DNA from: Pseudoruegeria sp039972875
GTDB taxonomy: Bacteria; Pseudomonadota; Alphaproteobacteria; Rhodobacterales; Rhodobacteraceae
NCBI GenBank assembly: GCA_039972875.1
Contig: JBDWMA010000055.1
Coordinates: 1 to 64,000, forward strand
Direction of reading: 5' to 3'
Length of the DNA: 64,000 nucleotides
This document shows, piece by piece, positions 25,201 through 34,450 of this stretch (positions within the stretch are counted from its first letter, which is position 1; every line of letters begins with the position of its first letter). The notes beneath the pieces are model-generated. The model was given only the letters and a program-made list of their open reading frames with translations. It was not told the DNA's origin and made no database searches. The position numbers were made by a program, and so were the translations under genes.

Positions 25201-26540
25201 TGGAAAGCCAAATCATCCTGGTCCTCTTTGGAGGGTTCTTGCTGTTGTTGTTCATGGGCGCGCCGATCACGGTTGCCTTGGGTGTCTCAACACTTATCTC
25301 ATTTCTCTATCTGGACGAAAACCCGATCAAATTTGTGCAGATCGCCTTTACCTCGGTGGGCTCGTTCCCATTGATGGCCTTGCCTGCCTTCATCCTTGCA
25401 GGGGCGCTGATGGAAGCGTCCGGCCTATCGAGGCGTCTCATCAACGTAGCCGAGAGTTTCGCGGGCCCTTTCACTGGCGGCATGTCTGCAGCTACTGTTT
25501 TTGCCTGTTTGTTTTTTGGAGCGATCTCGGGCTCTGGCCCGGCAACGACGGCGGCCGTTGGCATGCTGATGATCCCAGCGATGATTGAACGCGGATATGG
25601 GCGCAGTTACGCATCCGCAATCACTGCGTCGTCTGGTGGCCTCGGTATCGTTATTCCGCCATCCATCCCGTTGATCATTTTCGGTATTGCAGCCCTTGGT
25701 ATGCCTGCCCCACCTGAAGCGGTTGAAAAATTCGGTCAATTCCAGACTGTTTCGATCCCAAAGCTGTTTATCGCCGGATTCATGCCAGCGTTTCTGATCG
25801 CAGGCAGCCTTTTGATCATGAACTATATTCTTGCCAAAAAGCACGGCTACAAAGGCTCTGCTGAAGGTTGGTCTGCACGTCAGATCTGGTGTGAATTGTA
25901 TCGTGGCTTCTGGGCGCTGATGGCTCCTGTTGTGATCCTTGGTGGCATCTATTCCGGCTTCTTTACGCCGACCGAGGCAGCCATCGTAGCAATCTTTTAC
26001 ACGCTTATCATTGGTACGTTTATTTATCGCGAACTCAGCTGGACAAAACTGTTTACCGCTCTTGAAACGACAACCTGGCTAACGGGCCGAGTTCTGTTGA
26101 TCATGTTCACCGCAACTGTTTTTGGTCGCCTTCTCGTGGAAAACCAAATCCCGGCAGTCATTGCTGACAGCATGCTGTCTGTGACTGACAACATCTACAT
26201 CATCTGGGCGCTGGTGATCTTTTTCCTGCTGTTCGTCGGCATGTTCATGGAGACGCTTGCCACCATTTTGATCTTGGTGCCGGTTATGTTGCCTGTAGCG
26301 TACAGCGTCGGGATTGATCCAATCCACTTTGGCGTGGTCATGGTCTGCTGCCTTGGCATCGGGTTCCAAACACCTCCGTTGGGAGAGAACCTCTTCATTG
26401 CTTCGGGCATCTCAAACATCTCGATCGAAAAGATCTCGGTCGCGGCGCTGCCGTTCGCGTTCATCAACACGATCGCGATTTTTATCATCGCATTTGTTCC
26501 CGAAATCTCGCTCTGGCTGCCACGGTTCTTTGGCTATTGA
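25200..26540 (+). CDS. tauM: taurine TRAP large permease
   Basis: A 446-residue DctM-family permease with about 12 membrane helices. Signatures include GAISGSGPATTAAVGMLMIP, SSGGLGIVIPPSIPLIIFG and FQTPPLGENLFIASG. It is the sodium-driven subunit of the taurine TRAP system. A universal stress protein gene follows 24 bases downstream, as is common in TRAP operons. Confidence 0.92.
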   Translation: MESQIILVLFGGFLLLLFMGAPITVALGVSTLISFLYLDENPIKFVQIAFTSVGSFPLMALPAFILAGALMEASGLSRRLINVAESFAGPFTGGMSAATVFACLFFGAISGSGPATTAAVGMLMIPAMIERGYGRSYASAITASSGGLGIVIPPSIPLIIFGIAALGMPAPPEAVEKFGQFQTVSIPKLFIAGFMPAFLIAGSLLIMNYILAKKHGYKGSAEGWSARQIWCELYRGFWALMAPVVILGGIYSGFFTPTEAAIVAIFYTLIIGTFIYRELSWTKLFTALETTTWLTGRVLLIMFTATVFGRLLVENQIPAVIADSMLSVTDNIYIIWALVIFFLLFVGMFMETLATILILVPVMLPVAYSVGIDPIHFGVVMVCCLGIGFQTPPLGENLFIASGISNISIEKISVAALPFAFINTIAIFIIAFVPEISLWLPRFFGY

Positions 26541-26564
26541 TCCGCGATTGGAAAGGAGTTCCCT

Positions 26565-27068
26565 ATGAAACAGACGATTACACATATCCTTTGTGCGACG
26601 GACTTGTCCAAGCATTCCGCATACACGATGTGTCATGCGGCCAGCCTTGCGGCATCAACCGGAGCCAAGCTGCATCTGGTGCATGCGGTCCAGCCTATGA
26701 GTGACGAAACAAGGACCGCACTGCAAATGTACATGCAGACAACGGGGTCAAGTGAAACCGCGCAAAAAGCGCGGCATGAGCACGTGCGCACGATCATGGC
26801 AGAGCGGCAGAAAGAGTTCTGGCAGCATGTCAGCGAGGAAAACAAGGATGTCCAGAAGCAGGTTGCGTCCATCGAGCTTGTCGATGGCTACCCAGCAGAA
26901 GTGATCCTGCGTCGTGCCTCCGAGCTCGGATGCGATTTGATCGTGATTGGCGCGCATGAACACGGGTTCTCGCAAACCTTTCTAGGGACCGTCGCGAAAC
27001 GAGTGCTGCGACGATCCCCCATACCAACACTGGTCGTCCCGTATCGGGACACCGACCCAAGCACCTAA
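26565..27068 (+). CDS. universal stress protein (UspA family)
   Basis: A 167-residue UspA-fold protein. It opens with HILCATDLSKHSAYTMCHAA and ends with the ATP-binding pattern VIGAHEHGFSQTFLGTVAKR then VLRRSPIPTLVVP (G-x2-G-x9-G-S/T variant). It sits between the taurine TRAP genes and tauX; UspA proteins linked to TRAP transporters (TeaD-like) tune uptake, so a regulatory role on TauKLM is a reasonable inference. Confidence 0.87.
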   Translation: MKQTITHILCATDLSKHSAYTMCHAASLAASTGAKLHLVHAVQPMSDETRTALQMYMQTTGSSETAQKARHEHVRTIMAERQKEFWQHVSEENKDVQKQVASIELVDGYPAEVILRRASELGCDLIVIGAHEHGFSQTFLGTVAKRVLRRSPIPTLVVPYRDTDPST

Positions 27069-27094
27069 ATTCACTTAAAAATCAGGAGACTACC

Positions 27095-27481
27095 ATGACC
27101 AAGACACTGACAGTTCAAGACTTGTCCGATACCTTTGATGCCTTCAACCGTCACGATGTTGATGGCGTCATGACCCACTTCGCCGACGATTGCGTATTCT
27201 ACACTGTTGGCGGTGACGAAGTGTATGGCGGCAAAGTTGAAGGCGCAGACGCTATTGCGACAGCTTTCTCTGGCGTTTGGGCCGGTATGAAAGACGCGCA
27301 TTGGGACCACCACAGCCACTTTGTTCACGGTGATCGCGCGGTATCTGAATGGACATTCTCAGGCACGGGCGCTGATGGCATGCGCGTCGAAGCACAGGGT
27401 GCTGATCTGTTCACCCTGCGCGATGGCATGATCATCGTAAAGCAAGCCCTGCGCAAATCCCGCCCGCCTTTCAAAGCGTAA
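27095..27481 (+). CDS. tauX: taurine dehydrogenase small subunit TauX
   Basis: A 128-residue NTF2/SnoaL-fold protein (FDAFNRHDVDGVMTHFADDC at the N-terminus, HFVHGDRAVSEWTFSGTGAD in the barrel). In Rhodobacter and Paracoccus the small subunit TauX of taurine dehydrogenase is encoded directly before the flavoprotein TauY, as here. The pair oxidatively deaminates taurine to sulfoacetaldehyde. The ribosome site CAGGAG lies before the ATG. Confidence 0.85.
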   Translation: MTKTLTVQDLSDTFDAFNRHDVDGVMTHFADDCVFYTVGGDEVYGGKVEGADAIATAFSGVWAGMKDAHWDHHSHFVHGDRAVSEWTFSGTGADGMRVEAQGADLFTLRDGMIIVKQALRKSRPPFKA

Positions 27482-27508
27482 TTTTCATCTCGCTCAAGGA
27501 GTTGCAAA

Positions 27509-28903
27509 ATGCCGAACAGACCCAAGCACTGGCCCAAGGCCAGCTACGATCCTAGATACGATCCGATTGTCGATTCTGGTCCCGGGCACAACCGGGATCA
27601 TGCGCCGACGTATTGGATCGGCACGGCGGGCACTCCGCCTGAAGACGATGGCCCTGTGACTGGTGATATCGACGTGGATGTTGTTGTCATCGGCTCCGGC
27701 TACACAGGTCTGTCGACCGCAATTCATCTGGCCAAAGAACACGGTATCAAAGCGCATGTTCTTGAAGCCAACACAGTCGCTTGGGGCTGTTCCACCCGCA
27801 ATGGTGGTCAGGCGCAGATTTCGTCTGGCCGCCTGAAGCGATCCGAGTGGATCAAGCGTTGGGGTGTTGATGTTGCGAAGGGCATGCATGCAGAAGTCAC
27901 CGAAGCATTTGAGCTATTCAACGACCTGATTGGGTCGGACGACATTGATTGCGACCCTCAGACTGGTGGTCATTTCTATTTGGCGCACCGCGAAAAGGTG
28001 ATGTCAAAGCTGGAAAAGGAATGCGGACTGCTGAACGATGTGTTCGGTTACGGTTCGCGCATGGTTTCAAAAGGCGAGTTGCACGAGAAATACGTGCGCG
28101 ACCAAGAAGCAAACGGTGCGATGTGGGAGCCTGATGGTACCTCCATCCATGCCGCGAAGCTGGCGTTCAGCTATGTGCGTCTTGCGCGCAAACTCGGCGC
28201 GAAAATCCACACCGCAAGCCCTGTGATGGGTTGGAAAACCGTGGACGGGGTGCATCATCTCACTACGCCCGGCGGCACTGTGCGCGCGCGCGCAGTTGCG
28301 TTGGCAACCGCTGGCTACACACCGCCCGGCCTGAACGAAAAAACCAAACATCGCCTTATGCCGATTTTGTCGAACTCTATCGTGACGCGCCCGCTGACCG
28401 AAGAAGAGAAAGCAGAATGCGGGTTTAAGGTGAAATCCCCACTGACAGACACGCGCACCTTGCGGCACTACTATCGCTTTCTGCCCGACGACCGTGTTCA
28501 GATCGGAAGCCGCAGCGCCATCACTGGAACGGATGCGGAAAATCCCAAGCACCTCGCGCTGTTGCAAAAGGGCCTTTATCGCAAGTTCCCTGTACTGGAA
28601 GGGATCGAGCTTGATTACTCTTGGTGGGGATGGGTGGATGTCAGTCATGACATGATGCCACGCATTTTCCAGCCAAATCCAAAACAAACGATCTTTTATG
28701 CGATGGGCTATGGCGGCAACGGTGTGATGTATTCTGCACAAGCTGGTAAGCGCATGGCGCAGATGGTGGCAGGTGAAGGCAAAGACCTCAAGCTTCCCAT
28801 CTTTACGTCACAACTGCCAAGCCATGGCATTTTGACTCCGTTCCGTCGGTTGGGTCAGCGAATGGCCTATCCTTATTACTATCTTCAAGACGAAATTCTC
28901 TAA
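27509..28903 (+). CDS. tauY: taurine dehydrogenase large subunit TauY
   Basis: A 464-residue DAO-family flavoprotein. The FAD motif VVVIGSGYTGLSTAIHLAKE is at about residues 54-73, preceded by an unusual 50-residue N-terminal extension found in TauY/PuuB-like proteins, and the C-terminal FAD contact is FYAMGYGGNGVMYSAQAGKR. With TauX it forms a membrane-linked, cytochrome-coupled taurine dehydrogenase giving sulfoacetaldehyde and ammonia. It lies 24 bases before xsc. Confidence 0.88.
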   Translation: MPNRPKHWPKASYDPRYDPIVDSGPGHNRDHAPTYWIGTAGTPPEDDGPVTGDIDVDVVVIGSGYTGLSTAIHLAKEHGIKAHVLEANTVAWGCSTRNGGQAQISSGRLKRSEWIKRWGVDVAKGMHAEVTEAFELFNDLIGSDDIDCDPQTGGHFYLAHREKVMSKLEKECGLLNDVFGYGSRMVSKGELHEKYVRDQEANGAMWEPDGTSIHAAKLAFSYVRLARKLGAKIHTASPVMGWKTVDGVHHLTTPGGTVRARAVALATAGYTPPGLNEKTKHRLMPILSNSIVTRPLTEEEKAECGFKVKSPLTDTRTLRHYYRFLPDDRVQIGSRSAITGTDAENPKHLALLQKGLYRKFPVLEGIELDYSWWGWVDVSHDMMPRIFQPNPKQTIFYAMGYGGNGVMYSAQAGKRMAQMVAGEGKDLKLPIFTSQLPSHGILTPFRRLGQRMAYPYYYLQDEIL

Positions 28904-28927
28904 CGCCCTGACACAAGGATTACAGAC

Positions 28928-30709
28928 ATGAAAATGACCACCGAAGAGGCCTTTGTTAAGGTTCTGCAAATGCACGGTATCGACAACGCCTTTGGCATTA
29001 TCGGTTCCGCAATGATGCCGATTTCGAATATCTTTCCTGATGCAGGAATCAAATTCTGGGACTGCGCACATGAAACATCTGGCGGTATGATCGCGGATGG
29101 TTACACACGCGCGTCCGGCAAGATGTCCATGGCAATTGCGCAAAACGGCCCTGGCATCACCAACTTCGTTACGCCGATCAAAACAGCCTATTGGAACCAC
29201 ACGCCGCTGTTGTTGGTGACACCGCAGGCCGCAAACAAGACCATCGGTCAGGGCGGCTTTCAGGAAATCGAGCAGATGAAATTGTTCGAAGACATGGTTT
29301 GCTATCAGGAAGAAGTGCGCGATCCGTCTCGCATGGCCGAAGTCTTGAACCGCGTGATTGAAAAAGCGTGGCGCGGTTCTGCCCCTGCGCAGATCAACAT
29401 CCCGCGCGACTACTGGACGCAAGTCATCGACATCGAGCTGCCCCAGATCATCCGTCTGGAGCGCCCGCAAGGGGGCGAGCAAGCGGTCAAAGACGCGGCC
29501 AAGCTGCTGTCAGAGGCTGAATTCCCCGTTATCCTGAACGGTGCAGGTGTGGTTCTGTCCGGTGGGATCGATGCAAGTGCCAAACTGGCAGAAGCATTGG
29601 ATGCGCCCGTTGCTTGTAACTATCAGCACAACGATGCGTTCCCGGGTTCGCACCCGCTGGGCGTTGGACCTTTGGGCTACAATGGCTCGAAAGCGGCGAT
29701 GGAGTTGATCCAGAAGGCAGACGTGGTCCTTGCCCTTGGCAACCGTCTGAACCCGTTTTCCACGCTGCCCGGGTACGGCATTGATTACTGGCCTACGGAT
29801 GCAAAGGTCATTCAGGTCGACATCAACTCTGACCGCATCGGCTTAACCAAAAAGGTTGACGTGGCCATTCAGGGTGACGCCAAGCGTGTGGCCGAGCAAC
29901 TGTTGGAAAACCTTGCGGATGGCGCAGGCGACAAGGGCCGCAAAGAGCGTACCGAGCTGGTGGCGCTGACAAAATCCCGCTGGGCGCAAGAACTGTCGTC
30001 TATGGTTCACGAAGACGATGCGGACGAAGGCATCGACTGGAACGAGCGTGCGCGCAAGGCCAAGCCAGAACACATGGCACCGCGTCAGGCCTGGCTTGCA
30101 ATCATGTCAGCGCTGCCAAAGGATGCGATCATCTCGTCCGACATCGGCAACAATTGCGCGATTGGCAACGCCTATCCGTCTTTTGATCAAGGCCGCAAAT
30201 ATTTGGCACCTGGTCTATTTGGCCCATGTGGGTATGGCTTGCCTGCGATCCTCGGCGCGAAAATCGGCTGCCCGGATGTTCCGGTTGTCGGCTTTGCCGG
30301 TGACGGAGCATTTGGCATCTCAATGAACGAGATGACAGCCTGTGGCCGCGGCGATTGGCCTGCGATCACCATGATCATCTTCCGCAACTACCAGTGGGGC
30401 GCTGAAAAGCGGAACACAACACTGTGGTTTGACGATAACTTTGTCGGCACGGAGCTGAACGAAGGTGTGAACTATGCAGAGATTGCAAAGGGTTGTGGCC
30501 TTAAAGGCGTGCAGGTCACTGGTATGGATCAACTGACAGACGCGCTTAACACAGCCGTCAAAGAGCAGATGAAAGACAACGTCACGACGTTCATCGAAGT
30601 TGTCCTGAACCAAGAGCTAGGTGAACCTTTCCGCCGCGACGCGATGAAAAAGCCGGTTTCGGTGGCAGGCATCAACAAAGGCGACATGCAAAAGCAGCAG
30701 TTCGTCTAA
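28928..30709 (+). CDS. xsc: sulfoacetaldehyde acetyltransferase Xsc
   Basis: A 593-residue thiamine-diphosphate enzyme that splits sulfoacetaldehyde with phosphate into acetyl phosphate and sulfite. The N-terminal domain has the cofactor-activating glutamate in AHETSGGMIADGYTRA, and the C-terminal domain the metal/ThDP motif FAGDGAFGISMNEM running to IFRNYQWGAEKRNTTLWFDD, a highly conserved Xsc stretch. Length is right for Xsc. It is the key enzyme of the taurine operon; pta follows three genes on and an exporter next. Confidence 0.95.
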   Translation: MKMTTEEAFVKVLQMHGIDNAFGIIGSAMMPISNIFPDAGIKFWDCAHETSGGMIADGYTRASGKMSMAIAQNGPGITNFVTPIKTAYWNHTPLLLVTPQAANKTIGQGGFQEIEQMKLFEDMVCYQEEVRDPSRMAEVLNRVIEKAWRGSAPAQINIPRDYWTQVIDIELPQIIRLERPQGGEQAVKDAAKLLSEAEFPVILNGAGVVLSGGIDASAKLAEALDAPVACNYQHNDAFPGSHPLGVGPLGYNGSKAAMELIQKADVVLALGNRLNPFSTLPGYGIDYWPTDAKVIQVDINSDRIGLTKKVDVAIQGDAKRVAEQLLENLADGAGDKGRKERTELVALTKSRWAQELSSMVHEDDADEGIDWNERARKAKPEHMAPRQAWLAIMSALPKDAIISSDIGNNCAIGNAYPSFDQGRKYLAPGLFGPCGYGLPAILGAKIGCPDVPVVGFAGDGAFGISMNEMTACGRGDWPAITMIIFRNYQWGAEKRNTTLWFDDNFVGTELNEGVNYAEIAKGCGLKGVQVTGMDQLTDALNTAVKEQMKDNVTTFIEVVLNQELGEPFRRDAMKKPVSVAGINKGDMQKQQFV

Positions 30710-30722
30710 GCCCATTACAAAA

Positions 30723-30752
30723 CGGAGAGGCGGCCGCTTGGGTGCCTCTCCG
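30723..30752 (+). terminator. stem-loop after xsc
   Basis: CGGAGAGGC (30723-30731) and GCCTCTCCG (30744-30752) form a perfect nine-base stem with a 12-base loop, 13 bases after the xsc stop. The downstream ACAATATTCTG has no T run, so it may only weaken read-through into the exporter gene. Confidence 0.5.
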
Positions 30753-30847
30753 ACAATATTCTGTGAGTGACGCGATCACTCTTTCTTACCACTTAACATA
30801 TGTTGACGTGCCGGACTGATCTGGTGCGGTCACGGAAAGCATGTCTG

Positions 30848-31888
30848 ATGACATCGATTGCAAGTTCCTCCCAGACCTTCATGAACCGCGTCCCTGCGTT
30901 TTTCTCAACCAACGGGCCGGGGTTTGCCGTTTCGGTTGTGATCGCAGTTTGTGCGCAGTTCTTGTCAGAGCACTACGGCGCGCCCGCGATGCTTATGGCT
31001 TTGCTGTTGGGGATTGCTTTCCATTTCTTGGCTGAAGAAGGGCGTTGCGTTCCGGGCATCGCTTTTACGTCCAAAACAGTGTTGCGAATTGGCGTGGCTT
31101 TGTTGGGTGCGCGCATCAGCGTTGAGCTGCTCATTGGGCTGGGGCCAAAGCTGATTGGGCTTGTCGTTGCAGGTGTCATTCTGACTATTCTGTTTGGCCT
31201 TCTGGGCGCAAAACTGCTGGGGCGGGGGTGGCGTTTTGCGCTGCTGACGGGCGGATCTGTGGCCATCTGTGGCGCATCAGCTGCGATGGCGATTGCAGCC
31301 GTTCTGCCCAAGAACGAGCATTCTGAACGAAATCTGATTTTTACCGTGTTGAGTGTCACGATCTTGTCCACCATCGCGATGATCGCCTATCCAATCATCA
31401 CGGATTGGCTTGAGTTGGATGATCTTGCCGCTGGTGTTTTCCTTGGTGGAACGATCCACGATGTGGCGCAAGTCGTTGGTGCTGGCTTCTCGGTCAGCAA
31501 TGAGACCGGAGAAACCGCGACGCTTGTGAAATTGATCCGCGTGACCATGCTTGCGCCGGTCGTGCTGGTGTTCGCACTTATCATCCGCACCTATGCTGAC
31601 GATGATCCTCAGGCAGACGGCAAACGTCCGCCGCTTATGCCATTTTTTGTCATCATGTTTTTGATCCTCGCCGCAATCAATTCTTTCGGTCTGATCCCAG
31701 CATTCATGCAAGGTTTCCTTGCTGATATGTCAAAGTGGGCACTGCTGGTGTCTATTGCCGCCGTCGGCATGAAGACCTCACTCAAGACAATTTTCGATGT
31801 CGGCGGGCAGGCAATCATTCTTATCGTGGCCCAGACAATCTTCATCGCAGGCTTCATCCTTTATGGCATTACCCATTTCGCCAACTAA
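30848..31888 (+). CDS. YeiH-type putative sulfate/sulfite exporter
   Basis: A 346-residue membrane protein with about ten helices, of the YeiH (UPF0324) family. Conserved pieces are KTVLRIGVALLGARISVELL, LTGGSVAICGASAAMAIAAV and FLGGTIHDVAQVVGAGFSVS. In taurine-degrading bacteria a membrane protein here (TauZ, or a YeiH homologue) is proposed to export sulfite or sulfate released by Xsc. The start at 30848 has GGAAAG seven bases upstream; ATG 30800 would add 16 residues. It may replace the broken TauE gene on the other side of tauR. Confidence 0.85.
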   Translation: MTSIASSSQTFMNRVPAFFSTNGPGFAVSVVIAVCAQFLSEHYGAPAMLMALLLGIAFHFLAEEGRCVPGIAFTSKTVLRIGVALLGARISVELLIGLGPKLIGLVVAGVILTILFGLLGAKLLGRGWRFALLTGGSVAICGASAAMAIAAVLPKNEHSERNLIFTVLSVTILSTIAMIAYPIITDWLELDDLAAGVFLGGTIHDVAQVVGAGFSVSNETGETATLVKLIRVTMLAPVVLVFALIIRTYADDDPQADGKRPPLMPFFVIMFLILAAINSFGLIPAFMQGFLADMSKWALLVSIAAVGMKTSLKTIFDVGGQAIILIVAQTIFIAGFILYGITHFAN

Positions 31889-31906
31889 ACAGAAAAGAAC
31901 ACCGTT

Positions 31907-32266
31907 ATGCGTATTGTAGACTTTCAAGAAGACGTATCGATCACAAAGCGGCGTCTCGCCGATTTGCCTGACCGCGTTGTCGAAGGTGACCCACATCACG
32001 AAACACAGATGCGATTTACAAGCGCTGATGGCACTTTGCTGGCGGGGACGTGGACCAGTACGCCGGGTAAATGGCATGCCTTCGCCGACCGAGACGAGTT
32101 TTGCTATTTCCTTTCAGGCCACGCACAGCTGATTTCCGAAGACGGCACGGTGCAGGATTTTCGCGCGGGCGACAGTTTTCTGATCCCAAACGGCTTCGTT
32201 GGATACTGGAATGTGTTGGAAACAACTACCAAGCATTTCGTAATTCGCGACTACAGCGCCGATTGA
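31907..32266 (+). CDS. cupin-domain protein in taurine operon
   Basis: A 119-residue single-domain cupin of the (R)-ureidoglycolate-hydrolase/DUF861 type. The barrel motif GTWTSTPGKWHAF and DEFCYFLSGHAQL, then DGTVQDFRAGDSFLIPNGFV, are visible. Metal ligands are fewer than in classical cupins. Its place between the exporter and pta suggests an accessory or sensing role in sulfonate breakdown; the reaction is unknown. Confidence 0.75.
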   Translation: MRIVDFQEDVSITKRRLADLPDRVVEGDPHHETQMRFTSADGTLLAGTWTSTPGKWHAFADRDEFCYFLSGHAQLISEDGTVQDFRAGDSFLIPNGFVGYWNVLETTTKHFVIRDYSAD

Positions 32267-32290
32267 CCCACACGACTGGCATTTGAGGAC

Positions 32291-33295
32291 ATGACAATGA
32301 ACCCGATGACGCGCATTCTGAATACAGCTGTTCGGCTGAACCGCAAAATTGTTTTGAGCGAGGGTGAAGATCCTCGGGTCATCGCAGCGGCAATAGAGGC
32401 GCGCAAGCAGGGCCTTGCGCAAGTGGTGCTGGTCGGGAACAAAAGCGCCATTGATGCAGCTCTCTCCACCAAAGGCGGGCAAGAACTCGACGGGATTGAA
32501 ATCCATGATCCAACGGACAGCGATCTCAGAACTCCCATGGCAGACTATTTCCACAATTTGCGCAAACACAAAGGTGTCACAATCGATCTTGCTGCAAAAG
32601 CTGTGGAAAACCCGCACGTTTACGCGGCACTTCTGGTAAAACTGGGCCATGCTGACGGTACATTAGGTGGTGCCGCAACATCCACCGCCGAGATCGTTCG
32701 TACAGCCATTCAGGTCATAGGCACAGCGGCGGATGCCAAAATGGTTTCCAGCTTCTTCCTGATGATCCTAGATCAGGACCATCATCCCAAACAAGGCGTG
32801 CATGTCTTTTCCGATGCGGGACTTGTGATCGACCCCGACGCAGACGAGTTGGCGCAGATTGCAATGGCGTCTGCAACGTCGTTTGCTCAATTAACCCAAG
32901 ATGCGCCTCGCGTGGCGATGCTGTCCTTTTCGACAAAAGGCAGTGCTAGAGGGGAAAGAGTTTCGAAAGTCGTAAAAGCAACACGACTTGTACGCGATAC
33001 CGCCCCAGATTTGATGGTCGATGGCGAGTTACAGTTCGATGCAGCTTTTATGCCGGCCGTCGCTGCATCAAAGGCTCCCGACTCTGTTCTGGGTGGTGGT
33101 GCCAATGTATTCGTTTTTCCAAATCTGGACGCAGGCAACATCGCCTACAAAGTGGCACAACGTATTGGCGGCGCCACTGCCGTGGGGCCAGTTCTTCAAG
33201 GGCTATCGCAGCCCGCGAACGATCTTTCACGGGGATGCAGCACTGAGGATATTGTACTGATGGTCGCTGTAACCGCAGCACAGTGCGCTGGATAA
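32291..33295 (+). CDS. pta: phosphate acetyltransferase Pta
   Basis: A 334-residue Pta of the short form, without the N-terminal DRTGG part of enteric enzymes. Typical stretches are KIVLSEGEDPRVIAAAIEAR, MVDGELQFDAAFMPAVAASK and ANVFVFPNLDAGNIAYKVAQ. It moves the acetyl group from acetyl phosphate, made by Xsc, to CoA, giving acetyl-CoA for central metabolism. It is the last gene of the taurine operon, and no terminator was seen before the IS3 remnant downstream. Confidence 0.93.
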   Translation: MTMNPMTRILNTAVRLNRKIVLSEGEDPRVIAAAIEARKQGLAQVVLVGNKSAIDAALSTKGGQELDGIEIHDPTDSDLRTPMADYFHNLRKHKGVTIDLAAKAVENPHVYAALLVKLGHADGTLGGAATSTAEIVRTAIQVIGTAADAKMVSSFFLMILDQDHHPKQGVHVFSDAGLVIDPDADELAQIAMASATSFAQLTQDAPRVAMLSFSTKGSARGERVSKVVKATRLVRDTAPDLMVDGELQFDAAFMPAVAASKAPDSVLGGGANVFVFPNLDAGNIAYKVAQRIGGATAVGPVLQGLSQPANDLSRGCSTEDIVLMVAVTAAQCAG

Positions 33296-33380
33296 TATTC
33301 TGACTTGAGTAGGTATCTGGTGTCATTTCAAGTTTAGGTATTGCCTGCCGAAGAACCGGTATCTGCACGCCTGAGAAACC

Positions 33381-33551
33381 GGATCGGAAGCCAAGCCCAG
33401 CGTCAGAGAATGGATCGAGTTCTACAATCACAAACGCCCACATTCTGCACTTGGCGGCAAACCACCTGCCGTGGACTATTGGCAGACAAATGTAACAACA
33501 AACCCCGATCAGCAGGTGCAAAGAGTAGCTCAGATCCTGTCCAACAAATAG
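33381..33551 (+). mobile_element. IS3-family transposase, C-terminal remnant
   Basis: The plus-strand frame ends SVREWIEFYNHKRPHSALGG and KPPAVDYWQTN, stop at 33549. REWIEFYNHKRPHSALGGK-PPA-YW is the standard C-terminus of IS3 orfB transposases. Nothing of the catalytic DDE core is present, so only the tail is left. The rest of the 345-base gap 33296-33640 shows only a GAGTAGCTCAG direct repeat near the stop and no gene. Confidence 0.75.
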
Positions 33552-33640
33552 GGAGTAGCTCAGTCCCGACAACCTCTGGGGCTTAGACCTCTTAGTCGCC
33601 ATCTGGGTCTTCCGCTTTCATAACCATGGCACATCTCAAG

Positions 33641-34450
33641 TTATTGGCGCGACGAAACCCAACTGGAAAAGAGCGATCTGGTGATAGCGATCAGGGCGAC
33701 GATAACAATCAGAACAACGGATATTGCTGCAATCGCCGGGTCGATGTTGTCACGCAATCCCATCCACATCAGGCGCGGCAATGTCACTGCATCCACTGAG
33801 GTGATAAAGATGGTGACAGCAATTTCCTCCCACGACAAAACGAAGGTCAGGAAGAAGGATACAATCAGACCAAAACGGATGTTGGGGATGATCACTCTGA
33901 GGATGCGGGTCGCTAAACCTGCACCCATGGCACGGGCCGCCAGATCAATGCGCCGGTCAACCTGGGCCAGTGAGACGGAAATCATCACAACCGCAAAAGG
34001 GGCGATCATCACCGAATGCGCCAACACGACGCCTGCCAAGGTGTCATAGGCGATAATGCCATTGTATTGGCTCAGAGTGATCAGAAAGAAATAGAGCGTC
34101 AACGCCGAGACAACAGGTGGGGCCACCATCGGCAGCAACGCAATGCCCATCAAAAGTCCCGCAAATCGCGGCCGCATCATCCAGATACCAAGCGCGAAAA
34201 ACAGCCCCAACAAGGTAGACACGGCAGCGCTGAGCAGTCCAACGCGGACAGAAAGCCAGATGCCATTCACCCATGCCGGATTTTCGATCAGGGTGCGGTA
34301 ATGTCGCCACGACCATTCATCCGTGGGGATCGACAAAAACCGCTTTGGCGTGAATGAAACGGGCACAACTGCGAGCAAAGGCATCATCAGAAAAATGGCA
34401 ACAACAGCGGCAAGAAGCGCTGCTATCAGACCGGGGCGCAGGGTTGTCAT
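33641..34450 (-). CDS. polyamine-type ABC permease (PotC-like)
   Basis: A 269-residue inner-membrane protein with six predicted helices and the binding-protein-dependent permease loop near RRIDLAARAMGAGLATRILR. It corresponds to the PotC/PotI subunit. Its start overlaps the end of the partner permease by four bases (ATGA). The operon order on the minus strand is ATPase, binding protein, PotB-like, PotC-like. Confidence 0.88.
   Translation of the reverse strand: MTTLRPGLIAALLAAVVAIFLMMPLLAVVPVSFTPKRFLSIPTDEWSWRHYRTLIENPAWVNGIWLSVRVGLLSAAVSTLLGLFFALGIWMMRPRFAGLLMGIALLPMVAPPVVSALTLYFFLITLSQYNGIIAYDTLAGVVLAHSVMIAPFAVVMISVSLAQVDRRIDLAARAMGAGLATRILRVIIPNIRFGLIVSFFLTFVLSWEEIAVTIFITSVDAVTLPRLMWMGLRDNIDPAIAAISVVLIVIVALIAITRSLFSSWVSSRQ

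Noticed and set aside
28067..29482. two 224-codon minus-strand ORFs
   Set aside because: They lie opposite tauY and xsc, whose reading frames are fully supported by motifs; His- and Cys-rich shadows.
30723..30752. riboswitch or leader before the YeiH-type gene
   Set aside because: Only a single simple stem was seen; no conserved riboswitch core could be recognised.
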